Assembly (NCBI GenBank): GCA_023251675.1
Contig: JAHEYJ010000019.1
Coordinates: forward strand, 1 to 34,019
Direction: 5' to 3'
DNA from: Bacteroidota bacterium
GTDB lineage: Bacteria; Bacteroidota; Bacteroidia; Palsa-948
Length of the DNA: 34,019 nucleotides
Within the stretch, counting starts at the first letter, position 1, and each line of letters starts with the position of its first letter. Made by a program: the position numbers and the translations under genes. Positions 12,298 to 22,000 of this stretch are shown here, piece after piece. The notes under the pieces are model-generated. The model saw nothing but the letters and a program-made list of their open reading frames with translations. It was not told the origin of the DNA and did no database searches.

Positions 12298-13560
12298 CTA
12301 TATGGATACTTGTAATACTCTTTCATAAACCTTTTCCCATCCTTCCCATTCTCTCCAGCCGCTCAGCGTTTCATTGTGCCAGATGGTGATGAACTCTCCT
12401 TTCACATTTTTAATTTCCGCTGCGATCTTTTTTGCTTTTTCAACGGCTTCATCCGGTGAAAGTTTCAGGTAATTATTCAGTGTGCCATCCATTACGGCAA
12501 AAGGATGAAGCGTAAGATGGGTCTCTTCTTCTTTTTCAAGGTCATAAAATTTAAAAGCAGAACAGGTTCCTGCCCTAAACCCGATCTCGTCGGCAAAGCC
12601 CATCGTATAGTCATCGGTAATTCCTGCAGCGAGGAGGTTTCGGTAGGTTTGCGGAAATTTCAGCAGGAGAAAGTGCTGGCGGCTTCTTGATATTTTATTT
12701 CCTGAAACTTCACTTAATCTTTTCTTTTCCGTTTCTATTTTCCCGGGTCTTTGATTGGAAGCAAAAGAAGGATGGATGCCGGTTCGGGCGACAGCTGATA
12801 TTTTTTTTATCAGCGCCTGCATCAAGGGGTTGGTATAAGGCAGGTTCTTATCATTGGGCGCCCAATCGCCAAGCAGGAAAAAATATACCGGGTTGAGATT
12901 GTATTTTTTATGAACGGAGAGCTGAAATTCATAGGTGTCAAAAGGATCTTTTGCTTTTCCTGACAAAACATTTTTTCTCAATGCAAAGTCGTTCTTATCT
13001 GATCGTGCAAAAGCCCTGGCGTATCCGCCCATGGTCCGGAAAAAACTTTTTCCAAGGAATGCGTAGGCATTGTCAATGTCGATGGTGGGCGTGAAGGAAT
13101 ATTTTTTCTGCGGGAAGCTCAAGGCGGGATACCGTTCAGCGATCTTATTCCGGATCTCAGCAGCGAACAGATCGATCGTTGGTTTTTGCAGCAAATTGTT
13201 TTGATAAGCGAATGACTCTTTTGCGGAGAATCGTCCGTATTTGCCTCCTGTAAATGGAAGATATTCTTCATAACGCGTTGCTAAGAAAAAAGACAGCGCA
13301 AATGGATCGGATGGAAGTTGAGCGATCTTTTTTATTCCGGTTTCAAACAGCAGATCGCTGCTTTGAAAGAACAATTCATCGCCAACCGGTTTTTTTGTAT
13401 AACTGATCTTTGCGCCAGAATGCTTTCTGAACTTTTCTGCATCATCCGTTAGTTCAATATCGACCTGCAGAACAGAGGTAAAAATGAGTTTAAACGTATA
13501 CCTGATACGATTGGTGATTTTGTGTGAATAGATGAATAGCATAGAGCGATAGAAATTCAT
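12298..13560 (-). CDS. Polysaccharide deacetylase-like protein (DUF7033 type)
   Basis: A 420-residue protein. The N-terminal 150 residues contain FALSFFLATRYEEYLPF, typical of the domain preceding deacetylase domains in Bacteroidetes. The second half has a NodB-like outline: FTPTIDIDNAYAF with the metal-site Asp pair, ARTGIHPSFAS with the His motif, and late segments IGFRAGTCSAFKFYDL and LTLHPFAVMDGT. A C-terminal ITIWHNETLSG could supply the last catalytic His. It would remove acetyl groups from N-acetylated sugars of envelope polysaccharide. It is downstream of wecB (108 bp) and 3 bp upstream of the FemAB-like gene. Confidence 0.85.
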   Translation of the reverse strand: MNFYRSMLFIYSHKITNRIRYTFKLIFTSVLQVDIELTDDAEKFRKHSGAKISYTKKPVGDELFFQSSDLLFETGIKKIAQLPSDPFALSFFLATRYEEYLPFTGGKYGRFSAKESFAYQNNLLQKPTIDLFAAEIRNKIAERYPALSFPQKKYSFTPTIDIDNAYAFLGKSFFRTMGGYARAFARSDKNDFALRKNVLSGKAKDPFDTYEFQLSVHKKYNLNPVYFFLLGDWAPNDKNLPYTNPLMQALIKKISAVARTGIHPSFASNQRPGKIETEKKRLSEVSGNKISRSRQHFLLLKFPQTYRNLLAAGITDDYTMGFADEIGFRAGTCSAFKFYDLEKEEETHLTLHPFAVMDGTLNNYLKLSPDEAVEKAKKIAAEIKNVKGEFITIWHNETLSGWREWEGWEKVYERVLQVSI

Positions 13561-13646
13561 TAACGAGGCAAAATTCGGCTTAGTATGAAATCAGTACGAA
13601 TGTACAAATGAAAAATACATTATGATTAAAATGTGATCAAAGTCCT

Positions 13647-13662
13647 TCCGCCAACTGGCGGA
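13647..13662. repeat. Palindromic repeat at the 3' end of wecB
   Basis: TCCGCCA and TGGCGGA flank AC (13647-13662). The following GAGGATTTAGGTGGGG, which I have seen attached to this repeat in other Bacteroidetes, supplies the stop codon and last residues of wecB. A related word (TTCCGCCAGCTGACGGAG) forms the terminator at 10164. Confidence 0.5.
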
Positions 13663-13668
13663 GAGGAT

Positions 13669-14823
13669 TTAGGTGGGGCTAAAATTCTTAACGATCTCTT
13701 CGCAAATAAATTCGGCAGCACGACCGTTTCCGAAGACAGGAGGAAAGACCATGTTCTTTTTATTCCTGAATTGGGAGAATGCATAAATGATCTTCTTCTC
13801 ATCCGCATCCGTAAGGACGGCGGTACCACTCTCTACCAGTTCCACCCATTCCGTCTCAGGACGAAAAATAATGCAGGGTTTTTTGAAGAAGAAGGCTTCT
13901 TTCTGCACGCCTCCGGAATCCGTGCATACCAGCATGCAGTTTTTTTCCAACACGATCATCTCAAGAAAAGAAGCCGGAGGCATGAGCACAAAGTTCGGAT
14001 TCGCCTTCATGGCATCGTACACGTCCTTACGAAGGTTATTTTGCAATGCCTTTGATGTACGGGGATGAATAGGAAGGGCGATCTTTAATTTATTCTCTGT
14101 AGAAATTTTATTTAATGCGCTGAAAATAGACGCAAATCGTTCCGGATCGTCGGTATTGTTGTCACGATGAATTGTGGCGAGAACAAAAGCGCCGGTACTG
14201 AGATTGTATTTTGTCAGGATGTCCGATTTCTTTTCGGCTAGCTGAGAAAAATATAAAGCGTTGTCGTACATGATGTCGCCGCAGTGATAGATCTTCGGGT
14301 TGTCCGGTGTGAAAGGCCGCTGATTGAACTCCGGAAATCCTTCGCGGAGCAGGTTTGTATACCCTTTTTTTGTCGGGGAAAACAAAAGCGTAGAACAGTG
14401 GTCGCATACGATGCGGTTGATCTCTTCCGGCATTGATTTGTTGAACGAGCGCAGCCCGGCTTCAATATGCACAACGGGCACATGGATCTTTGATGCAGCA
14501 ACGGCCCCGGCAAGTGTTGAATTGGTATCGCCGTACAGTACCATGCAATCGGGTTTTTCTTTCAGCAGCAGTTCTTCGATTCCGGAGATCATGGCCGCCG
14601 TCTGTTTCCCGTGCGAGGAAGACCCAACACGGAGGTTATAATCTTCTTTGGGGATTTCCATTTCATCAAAAAACACACGCGACATGTTATCATCATAATG
14701 CTGGCCGGTATGCACGATCACTTCTTTTATCTTTTCAGAAAATTTATTGCGGATGGCACGGCTCAGTGCAGCCGCTTTTATGAATTGCGGACGGGCGCCA
14801 ATGACTGTAAGTATCTTGATCAC
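13669..14823 (-). CDS. wecB: UDP-N-acetylglucosamine 2-epimerase (non-hydrolysing)
   Basis: A 384-residue enzyme that interconverts UDP-GlcNAc and UDP-ManNAc for surface polysaccharide synthesis. Motifs in order: GARPQFIKAAALSRAI, HTGQHYDDNMSRVFF, YGDTNSTLAGAVAASK, HIEAGLRSFNKSMPEEINR, LATIHRDNNTDDPER, and CTDSGGVQKEAFFFKKP followed by RPETEWVELVESG. These include the catalytic Asp, Glu and His of the family. Length is standard. The start is GTG (14821-14823). A palindromic repeat overlaps its last codons. It heads a minus-strand cluster with a deacetylase-like and a FemAB-like protein. Confidence 0.94.
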   Translation of the reverse strand: MIKILTVIGARPQFIKAAALSRAIRNKFSEKIKEVIVHTGQHYDDNMSRVFFDEMEIPKEDYNLRVGSSSHGKQTAAMISGIEELLLKEKPDCMVLYGDTNSTLAGAVAASKIHVPVVHIEAGLRSFNKSMPEEINRIVCDHCSTLLFSPTKKGYTNLLREGFPEFNQRPFTPDNPKIYHCGDIMYDNALYFSQLAEKKSDILTKYNLSTGAFVLATIHRDNNTDDPERFASIFSALNKISTENKLKIALPIHPRTSKALQNNLRKDVYDAMKANPNFVLMPPASFLEMIVLEKNCMLVCTDSGGVQKEAFFFKKPCIIFRPETEWVELVESGTAVLTDADEKKIIYAFSQFRNKKNMVFPPVFGNGRAAEFICEEIVKNFSPT

Positions 14824-14908
14824 GTTAAGAAATAGGATTTGAGTACGAATATACTAAGGAAATAGATTCTTGCTCTTCCGTTTTTAGGATTCGTACTTTC
14901 GTAATGTT

Positions 14909-14921
14909 TTCGTTATTCGTA
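14909..14921 (+). repeat. Intergenic TTCGTTATTCGTA repeat
   Basis: The word TTCGTTATTCGTA here is the exact reverse complement of TACGAATAACGAA at 15999-16011. Related ATTCGTA words occur nearby at about 14842 and 14890 and in the gaps at 13584 and 23105-23227. They are confined to spaces between genes. Confidence 0.5.
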
Positions 14922-14923
14922 GG

Positions 14924-15622
14924 CTACATCAGGCCTTCATCTGCAAAACTGAAATAACCGGTATCTGAAAAAATAATATGGTCAAGGACCGGTATTTCCA
15001 GAAAAGCCCCCGCTTCTTTTATTTTTTTTGTGAGTGAAATGTCTTCCTGGCTGGGTTTCAGGTTCCCGGATGGATGATTATGGCAAAGAATGATGGAACT
15101 GGCAAGATGCTCCAGCGCGATCTTGAATATGATCTTCGGATCCACGGTTGTTCCCGCAACGCCACCCCTGCTTACAAACTCTTTTCGAATGACCGCGTTG
15201 GAGCGGTTCAGCAGCAGCAAGTGAAATTCTTCGTGCGGCAGGTCCATCATCTGGGGACGGAAGATCTCAAAAATATCCTTGCTGCTGGCGATCTTGTCCC
15301 GCTTGACGACCTCCGTTGCTTTTCTTCTGCGGCCGAGTTCGAGCGCAGCAATGATCGATATGGCTTTGGCTTCACCGATGCCTTTGAACTTCTGCAGATC
15401 CGTAACAGAAAGTTTGGCCAGCTCATTCAGGTTGTTTCCGAAATAAGAAAGGATTCTTTTCGACAATTCTACGGCTGATTCTTTTTTAGACCCCGATCCG
15501 ATCAGGATGGCTACCAGTTCGGCATCGGTAAGTACATGGCGGCCCTTTGCAAGAAACTTTTCCCGCGGGCGGTCTTCCTCCGCCCAGCTTTTTATGGTTA
15601 AGGTTTTTTCAGGATCCTCCAT
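14924..15622 (-). CDS. radC: RadC/JAB-domain protein (UPF0758)
   Basis: I use the ATG at 15620-15622 (MEDPEKTLTIKSW, 232 aa). A longer frame would begin inside the rpsT terminator. The N-terminal half has the helix-hairpin-helix region (LAKLSVTDLQKFKGIGEAKA); the C-terminal half is the JAB/MPN metalloprotease fold with EEFHLLLLNRSN, then CHNHPSGNLKPSQED (HxH and Asp zinc ligands) and LDHIIFSDTGYFSFAD. The name radC is traditional; a direct role in DNA repair is not established. It follows rpsT after a terminator and so has its own promoter or depends on read-through. Confidence 0.92.
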   Translation of the reverse strand: MEDPEKTLTIKSWAEEDRPREKFLAKGRHVLTDAELVAILIGSGSKKESAVELSKRILSYFGNNLNELAKLSVTDLQKFKGIGEAKAISIIAALELGRRRKATEVVKRDKIASSKDIFEIFRPQMMDLPHEEFHLLLLNRSNAVIRKEFVSRGGVAGTTVDPKIIFKIALEHLASSIILCHNHPSGNLKPSQEDISLTKKIKEAGAFLEIPVLDHIIFSDTGYFSFADEGLM

Positions 15623-15640
15623 GCAAAAACGAATGTAAAC

Positions 15641-15670
15641 AAAAATCCCCCTCCGATAATGCGGAGAGGG
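15641..15670 (-). terminator. Intrinsic terminator of rpsT
   Basis: On the minus strand CCCTCTCCG (15670-15662) pairs with CGGAGGGGG (15655-15647) around a 6-nt loop and is followed by ATTTTTG. It lies 26 bp after the rpsT stop codon and before radC. Confidence 0.8.
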
Positions 15671-15695
15671 ATTCATAATAATTTATAACCAGAAG

Positions 15696-15950
15696 TTATT
15701 TCAACGCATTCACATGCCGGGTAAGCTTTGATTTCAGGTTTGCCGCTTTGTTCTTGTGAATGATCTTGCTTTTTGCAAGTTTATCAAGAAGCGAAGCGAT
15801 CTTCACGAGGTCTTCTGAAGCGCTTTTTTTGTCCTGACTAAGACGAATTTTCTTTACAATAGTTTTTACCGCGTTCTTGCGGATGCGGTTGCGTGCGCGT
15901 TTAGCTTCGCTGGCACGGTTACGTTTTTCTGCTGACTTGTGATTTGCCAT
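15696..15950 (-). CDS. rpsT: 30S ribosomal protein S20
   Basis: An 84-residue, very basic protein beginning MANHKSAEKRNRASEAKRAR, the standard S20 N-terminus, and ending KAANLKSKLTRHVNALK. It binds 16S rRNA early in 30S assembly. Length is normal for the family. A TATCTTTG promoter element lies 26 bp upstream of the ATG and an intrinsic terminator lies just downstream, so it is a single-gene transcript. Confidence 0.97.
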   Translation of the reverse strand: MANHKSAEKRNRASEAKRARNRIRKNAVKTIVKKIRLSQDKKSASEDLVKIASLLDKLAKSKIIHKNKAANLKSKLTRHVNALK

Positions 15951-15975
15951 TTTTTTACTTTGTTAATAAGGATGG

Positions 15976-15983
15976 CAAAGATA
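15976..15983 (-). promoter_or_regulatory. Promoter -7 element of rpsT
   Basis: The minus strand reads TATCTTTG, a full TAnnTTTG match. No clear TTTG is seen 19 nt upstream. The 5' UTR would be about 20 nt. Confidence 0.55.
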
Positions 15984-15998
15984 GAAACATTTCCATAG

Positions 15999-16011
15999 TA
16001 CGAATAACGAA
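15999..16011 (-). repeat. Intergenic TACGAATAACGAA repeat
   Basis: It is the exact inverted copy of 14909-14921. It lies in the 105-bp gap between rpsT and mqnE, which otherwise holds only the rpsT promoter. Confidence 0.5.
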
Positions 16012-16055
16012 TCATAACGAAGATGGAATGAAAAAAATGCCCGTATACCCATACC

Positions 16056-17189
16056 CTATACCTCTTCCCTCTCGTAAGTACGGATTATATTATATAAGGT
16101 ATCCCGCTCCGCAGGAGTTCTGCCTGCCTGTTTGATCAGGTCAACAAGTTGTTCGGTGCTCAGAGAAGGGTTTTGGTCTTCTGCCCCCGCCATGGAATAG
16201 ATCTTTGTTGAGTCATTGATGGTGCCGTCAAGATCATCCACTCCAAACTGAAGTGAAAGCTGGGCGGTATTTTTCCCGATCATCGGCCAGTAGGCTTTTA
16301 GGTGAGGAAAATTATCAAGGTAAATTCGCGAAATGGCATAATTCCTAAGGTCTTCAATAGTGCTTACCTCTGCAATAGCTGACATCTGGTTATTGGAGTT
16401 CCTGAATTTAAGAGGGATGAAACAGTTGAATCCACCGGTCTGGTCCTGCAGCTTTCTTAATTTTTCCATATGATCGATCCGGTGTTCGAAAGATTCGATG
16501 TGCCCGTACAGAATAGTAGCATTCGATTGGATACCGATCTCATGGGCTGACTGATGAATGCTCAGCCATTCTTCGGCGGTGCATTTATCTTCACAGATCT
16601 TTTTGCGTATTTCGCTGTCAAAAATTTCGGCGCCTCCTCCCGGTATGGAGTCAAGCCCGTGGTCTTTCAGTATCTTTAACCCTGCCACATACGATACTTT
16701 TGCTTTTCGGCTCATGTAATCTATTTCAACTGCTGTAAATGCTTTTATGTGAAGGTCGGGCCGGAATGATTTAATCTGTTTTAGCAGAGCGGCAAAATAA
16801 TACAGGTCCATTTTGGGATGAACACCACCTACAATATGGACTTCCGTTATGTTCTGGTTGTGATTTTTAACGGCTTCAAGCATCTGCACATCGGTCATTT
16901 CCCAGGCGTCGGAATCCGTTTTTTGTTTCAGCATCCTTGAGTAGGAACAGAATTTGCAGTCAAACACACAAAGATTGGTAGGTTCTATATGAACATTCCG
17001 GTTGAAATAAGCGTAGTTGCCGTTCTTTTTCTCCCTTACATGATTTGCAAGAATGCCCAGAAATCCCAGTTCACCTTCTTTATATAAAAGCAGGCCTTCC
17101 TCTTCCGAAATCCTATTGCCATCAAATACTTTTTCTGCAATGGAGCGAAGCGGTCTGGGTGCTTTTTCCAGTAGGGAAAGTTCTTTCAT
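16056..17189 (-). CDS. mqnE: Aminodeoxyfutalosine synthase (radical SAM)
   Basis: A 377-residue radical SAM enzyme of the futalosine menaquinone pathway. It joins SAM-derived adenosine to 3-[(1-carboxyvinyl)oxy]benzoate to give aminodeoxyfutalosine. The [4Fe-4S] motif is C74-x3-C78-x2-C81 in NLCVFDCKFCSYS. Later stretches EVHIVGGVHPKMDLYYF, SIPGGGAEIFDSEIR and GGFNCFIPLKFRNSNNQM are typical of MqnE within the CofH/MqnC group. Length is normal; the start is ATG (17187-17189). No other menaquinone gene is in the window. Confidence 0.94.
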   Translation of the reverse strand: MKELSLLEKAPRPLRSIAEKVFDGNRISEEEGLLLYKEGELGFLGILANHVREKKNGNYAYFNRNVHIEPTNLCVFDCKFCSYSRMLKQKTDSDAWEMTDVQMLEAVKNHNQNITEVHIVGGVHPKMDLYYFAALLKQIKSFRPDLHIKAFTAVEIDYMSRKAKVSYVAGLKILKDHGLDSIPGGGAEIFDSEIRKKICEDKCTAEEWLSIHQSAHEIGIQSNATILYGHIESFEHRIDHMEKLRKLQDQTGGFNCFIPLKFRNSNNQMSAIAEVSTIEDLRNYAISRIYLDNFPHLKAYWPMIGKNTAQLSLQFGVDDLDGTINDSTKIYSMAGAEDQNPSLSTEQLVDLIKQAGRTPAERDTLYNIIRTYEREEV

Positions 17190-17257
17190 AAAAAATGCGT
17201 TTCTTGTTTTTCCGGAGCAACTGGTTACGTTAATTTTAATCGGCCCAAAGTTAAAAT

Positions 17258-17289
17258 AAAAACCCCCTCCGGTAAAGGAGAGGGTTTTT
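17258..17289 (-). terminator. Intrinsic terminator of the metalloprotease gene
   Basis: On the minus strand ACCCTCTCC pairs with GGAGGGGGT around a short loop and runs into a T-run. A-runs on the other side allow action in both directions. It lies about 20 bp after the stop at 17309. Confidence 0.8.
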
Positions 17290-17308
17290 GCTTTTCAGGC
17301 AGAACTTT

Positions 17309-18592
17309 CTATTTGCTTATAATAACCTTTTTAGTAACGGAACCTTCCGTAGTAGCGATCTTAACAAAATAGATTCCTTCCGGCCTGTTTCTCAGATCTA
17401 ATTTTGTCTCCATGTTTGTCGGCACGCTGTTCTTGGAGATAACTGTTTCTCCCAAAGAGTTGAACACCGTTACATCTGCAGAAGAAATAATCGGAATGTT
17501 AATGTTCAGCGTAACCTCTCCTGAAGAAGGATTAGGATATAAAGAAATACTTTCATTGTAATTAAGATATTCTACTGCTGTCAAAGGCGTACAGCCATTA
17601 GAAGTTTTTAATGCCACTCTGGGCCCGTTCATCGTAGCAACCAGTTTAGCTTTCTGCCCGGCTGTAAACATATACATGCACGCATCATCCGTATAGTCCA
17701 TATAATTCATCCACATGGTACCCGGTGAAGAAGCAGAGCAAGCATCAGTTTGTACGCTGCCCGCAGTAAAACAACCGTAATGTTCAGGACCTTGCATGGG
17801 CGTATCCGTTACACCATCATCAGCAGCGCAAGCAGACTCATCGCCCCAAATATGATATAATCCAAAACAGTGGCCAAGCTCATGTGTGGCTGTTCTTCCT
17901 AAATTATAAGGAGACGTTCCGCAGCCAGCAGATCCAACCATGTAATTGTATGCAATGACCAGCCCATCAGTTGCCGCAGCTCCCCCAGGAAATTGCGCGT
18001 ATCCTAAAATTCCACCACCGATATCGCAAACCCAAATGTTAAAGTATTTATCCCTGTTCCAAACATCACAACCTCCTGTAGAAGCTTTTTTAACGGAATT
18101 GTTTGTGCCGAATCCAGCTACGGTAGTTGAAGTACGTGTAATTCCGTTAGTAGGTGCATTATTGGGATCACGAACAGCCATGCAGAACTGAATTTCGCAG
18201 TCTGCCACTAAGGCGGACCATCCGGTCTGGGTAACTTTTGTCCAATCGGTATTTAGTTTTCTGTAATCGTCATTAATGACTTTCAATTGTGCAGCTATAC
18301 AGGCATCGCTCACGTTTTGAGCTGTCCCTTTATATACAATATGGAAAACAACCGGAATAGTAATAACCGCATGCGTAGCAGGGGTTGTTTTGTTGCTTTC
18401 AATGTATTCCTTCATTTGATTTTCAATAAGGGCTCTGTTTACCTTAATTGAAGGATCTTGTTGTTCTTCCCATTGCCTGTATTCCATGGAAGCACAGCGT
18501 TTGATGGGGGCTGCGCTTTCTTGCGCGAAAACATTCTGGCAGAAAGAAAAAACAAGTCCTGCTGAAACGATAGAAAGTAGACTTTTTCTCAT
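17309..18592 (-). CDS. Secreted M43-type zinc metalloprotease with T9SS sorting domain
   Basis: A 427-residue exported protease. Residues 1-23 form a signal peptide ending in VFAQ. The zinc site is H237-E-L-G-H241-C-F-G-L-Y-H247, the extended HExxHxxGxxH motif of metzincins, and MNYMDY downstream fits the Met-turn. Many cysteines around it (for example DESACAADDG, CMYMF) resemble pappalysin-like M43B enzymes of Bacteroidetes. Residues from about 352 (SLYPNPSSGEVTL) to 427 (IYFVKIATTEGSVTKKVIISK) are a type A T9SS C-terminal sorting domain, so it is secreted across the outer membrane. It is monocistronic, with its own promoter and terminator. Confidence 0.93.
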   Translation of the reverse strand: MRKSLLSIVSAGLVFSFCQNVFAQESAAPIKRCASMEYRQWEEQQDPSIKVNRALIENQMKEYIESNKTTPATHAVITIPVVFHIVYKGTAQNVSDACIAAQLKVINDDYRKLNTDWTKVTQTGWSALVADCEIQFCMAVRDPNNAPTNGITRTSTTVAGFGTNNSVKKASTGGCDVWNRDKYFNIWVCDIGGGILGYAQFPGGAAATDGLVIAYNYMVGSAGCGTSPYNLGRTATHELGHCFGLYHIWGDESACAADDGVTDTPMQGPEHYGCFTAGSVQTDACSASSPGTMWMNYMDYTDDACMYMFTAGQKAKLVATMNGPRVALKTSNGCTPLTAVEYLNYNESISLYPNPSSGEVTLNINIPIISSADVTVFNSLGETVISKNSVPTNMETKLDLRNRPEGIYFVKIATTEGSVTKKVIISK

Positions 18593-18632
18593 AATTTATA
18601 AGATTTGGGTTAGTACTGTAGTTTGGTTAGGG

Positions 18633-18663
18633 TAAAGGTAAAAATTTAAAAATAATATCAAAA
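18633..18663 (-). promoter_or_regulatory. Putative promoter of the metalloprotease gene
   Basis: On the minus strand TTTTG (18663-18659) is followed after 18 nt by TACCTTTA (18640-18633), one mismatch from TAnnTTTG. The expected 5' UTR is about 35 nt. Confidence 0.4.
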
Positions 18664-18970
18664 TAATATTGAGGTTTTATTATAAGACCTAAATGAAGCG
18701 AATAATGTATAATCTATTGATAAACAGTTGGTTTATTTGTTTGAAAAATATTTTCTAGAATTTCGACTTGAATCACAAGACGATACTATCTGAGTAACAG
18801 GTTCTCTTAATAATAATATGGAATTATTAATTAAAGGATTTTTCTTTTTTGGTCAGGCTTTTACCTGTAAACAAATTTTGAATTTATCTTTTACTGAAGA
18901 AAGAGCAGCCCGGATGATTTCAACACAGATTAATTTTATCAACACTGTTCAATTTAAAATCATACTTACT
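18664..18970. other. AT-rich intergenic region upstream of dnaE
   Basis: The gap between the divergent metalloprotease and dnaE genes (18593-19005) is AT-rich. A 63-codon plus-strand frame at 18818-19009 overlaps the dnaE start and looks like chance. Apart from the two promoters listed, I see no repeat or RNA gene here. Confidence 0.4.
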
Positions 18971-18978
18971 TATCTTCG
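18971..18978 (+). promoter_or_regulatory. Putative -7 element of dnaE
   Basis: TATCTTCG differs from TAnnTTTG at one position and lies 27 bp before the ATG. The -33 box is not clear. Confidence 0.4.
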
Positions 18979-19005
18979 CGTCCCTTCTCACATCTTACTT
19001 ACAAA

Positions 19006-22000
19006 ATGAAGTTCAGCCACCTCCACGTTCACACGCAGTATTCCCTGCTGGACGGAGCGGCTGATATTTCTTCCTTATATAAGAAAGCGGTTGCTGATGA
19101 AATGCCCGCCATCGCCATTACCGACCACGGAAATATGTTTGGTGTTTTCAGTTTTGTTGCAGAAGCTTCAAAACACAATACGCCTGAAAACCCAAATAAG
19201 ATCAAACCCATTGTAGGATGCGAATTCTACGTAGTGGAGAACCGGCTTAAGCGACAGTTCACAAAAGAGGATAAAGACGTGCGGTATCATCAGCTGATGC
19301 TTGCCAAAAATCCCGAAGGATATAAAAACCTGGTTAAGCTCTGTTCGCTCGGCTATATTGAAGGAGGGTATGGAAAATATCCGCGGATCGACAAAGAATT
19401 GATCCTTAAATATCATAAAGGGCTGATCGCCACCACCTGTTGCCTGGGCGCCGAAGTGCCGCGCACCATTCTTAGAAAAGGAGAAGCGGAAGGAGAAAAG
19501 GTTTTTAAATGGTGGCTTGATCTTTTTGGAGAGGATTATTATGTGGAAATACAGCGGCACAGCATTCCCGAACAGAACAAAGTGAACGAAGTGCTGCTGC
19601 GGCTTGCGAAAAAATACAAGGTGAAAACGATCGCCTCAAACGATTCACATTATGTTGACGTGGAGGATTACAATGCGCATGATATCCTTCTTTGCATCAA
19701 CACCGGCGAAAAGCAAAGCACCCCTTCCGCAAAAGATTTTGCTGATGATGATTCGGCCAGCATGAAAGGGAAGCGGTTTGCTTTTTTCAACAACCAGTTT
19801 TATTTTAAGTCGACACGGGAAATGACAGAACTTTTCAGCGACCTGCCCGAAGCCGTTGATAACACCAATGAGATCGTATCCAAGATCGAAATGCTGAAAC
19901 TCAAGCAGGACATCCTGCTTCCTAATTTCCCTGTACCGCCCAAATTCCAGGTACATACTAAAGAAGAAGTGATCAATAAATCGGTACTTACTCCTGACAC
20001 ACTTAATCAGTGGGAATACCTGAAACACATGGCCTACGAGGGAGCCAAAAAGAGATACAAAGAAATATCACAGGAGATCGAAGAGCGGCTGAACTTTGAG
20101 CTCTTTACCATTAAAACAATGGGCTTCGCCGGCTACTTTCTGATCGTTGCTGATTTTATTAAAGCAGGAAGGGATCTCGGCGTTTTTGTCGGGCCGGGAA
20201 GGGGAAGTGCGGCCGGTTCCGTCGTTGCGTATTGCACAGGCATCACGAACATTGATCCGATAAAATACAATCTGCTGTTCGAACGGTTCCTGAATCCCGA
20301 CCGGAAATCAATGCCCGATATCGATACGGATTTTGATGATGAAGGAAGAGAAAAGGTCTTGAATTATGTAGTGGAGAAATACGGAAAGAACCAGGTGGCG
20401 CAGATCATCACCTACGGAACCATGGCGGCAAAGACCAGCATCAAGGATGTGGCGCGCGTGATGGATCTGCCGCTTAACGAGGCGAACATGCTCACCAAGC
20501 TGGTACCGGAACGGCCGGGTATTGAACTAGACCGTGTATTGAACGCACCGATCAGCGGGCCGGGCGGACTGACGGATAAGGAAAAGGAAAATCTTGGATC
20601 GGATGACATGGATGGGATCCGGAGGTTGCGGGAGATATTCAAAACAGATTCTGCACAATCTAGAATTCTTAAAGAAGCACTGGTGTTGGAAGGTTCTGTC
20701 AGAAACACCGGTGTGCATGCAGCGGGAATCATCATTGCACCGAAAGATCTTACGGATATTATGCCGGTTGCTACCGCCAAGGACAGTGAGCTGTATGTTA
20801 CACAGTACGAAGGAACCATGGTGGAAGATGCCGGCGTTATCAAAATGGATTTTCTCGGGCTCCGAACACTTACCATCATACGGGATTCGCTCATCCTTAT
20901 CAAAGAAAATCACGGCGTTGAAATAGATATCGATAACATTCCGCTGGAGGATAAGAAGACATTTGAACTGTATCAGCGCGGAGAAACGAACGGCACGTTC
21001 CAGTTTGAATCGGCAGGAATGCAGAAACATCTGAAAGATCTGCGGCCCGATAAGTTCGATGATCTTATCGCAATGAATGCATTGTATCGCCCGGGACCCA
21101 TGGCGTATATTTCGAATTATATAGCAAGAAAATACGGGCGTGAGAAGATCGCTTACGATGTTCCGGAAATGGAAGGGATCCTGAAGGAAACCTATGGCAT
21201 AACGGTTTACCAGGAACAGGTGATGCTTCTCTCCCAGAAACTGGCCGGATTCACCAAAGGCGATGCGGATACGCTCCGCAAGGCGATGGGCAAGAAGCAA
21301 CGGGCGGTACTGGATAAAATGAAAAACAAGTTCATCGAAGGCGGAACTAAAAATAATCTTACGCTTCCCAAACTGGATAAGATATGGACGGACTGGGAAG
21401 CATTTGCCCAGTATGCATTCAATAAATCGCATTCCACCTGCTATGCGATGGTGGCGTTCCAGACCGCTTATCTGAAGGCGCACTACCCGGCAGAATACAT
21501 GTCGGCGGTTCTTACGCACCATCTCAGCAACATCGACAAGATCACTTTCTTCATGGAAGAATCAAGACGGATGGGGATTCCGGTGCTGGGTCCCGATGTA
21601 AATGAATCACAATACAAGTTTGCCGTAAATAAGAACGGAGAGATCCGTTTCGGTTTGGGCGCGGTGAAAGGAGTGGGAGAAGCGGCGGTGGCTTCCATCG
21701 TAGAAGAAAGAAAAAAGGGCGGGCCGTTCCGGAATATTTTTGATTTTGTGGAACGGGTGAATCTTCGTTCGGCAAATAAAAAAACATTTGAAAGCCTTAA
21801 TTATGCAGGGGCCTTTGATTCTTTCGGCTTAACCCGAAGCGCCTATATGGCCCCCGACAAAGACAGGGTTACTTTTCTTGAAACGCTTCTCAAATGGGGC
21901 GCACGGACGCAGGAATCAAAAGCGGGGTCCCACGCTTCGCTTTTTGGCGATTCAGCGGATGCGCAGATTCCTGAACCCCTTGTGCCGGCGGTTGAGTCGT

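Noticed and set aside
18818-19009. 63-codon plus-strand frame before dnaE
   Set aside because: It overlaps the dnaE start codon and the -7 element of dnaE; AT-rich chance frame.
20527-21522. 331-codon minus-strand frame inside dnaE
   Set aside because: It is an antisense shadow of a highly conserved polymerase gene; its sequence is His/Cys/Arg-rich and resembles no family.
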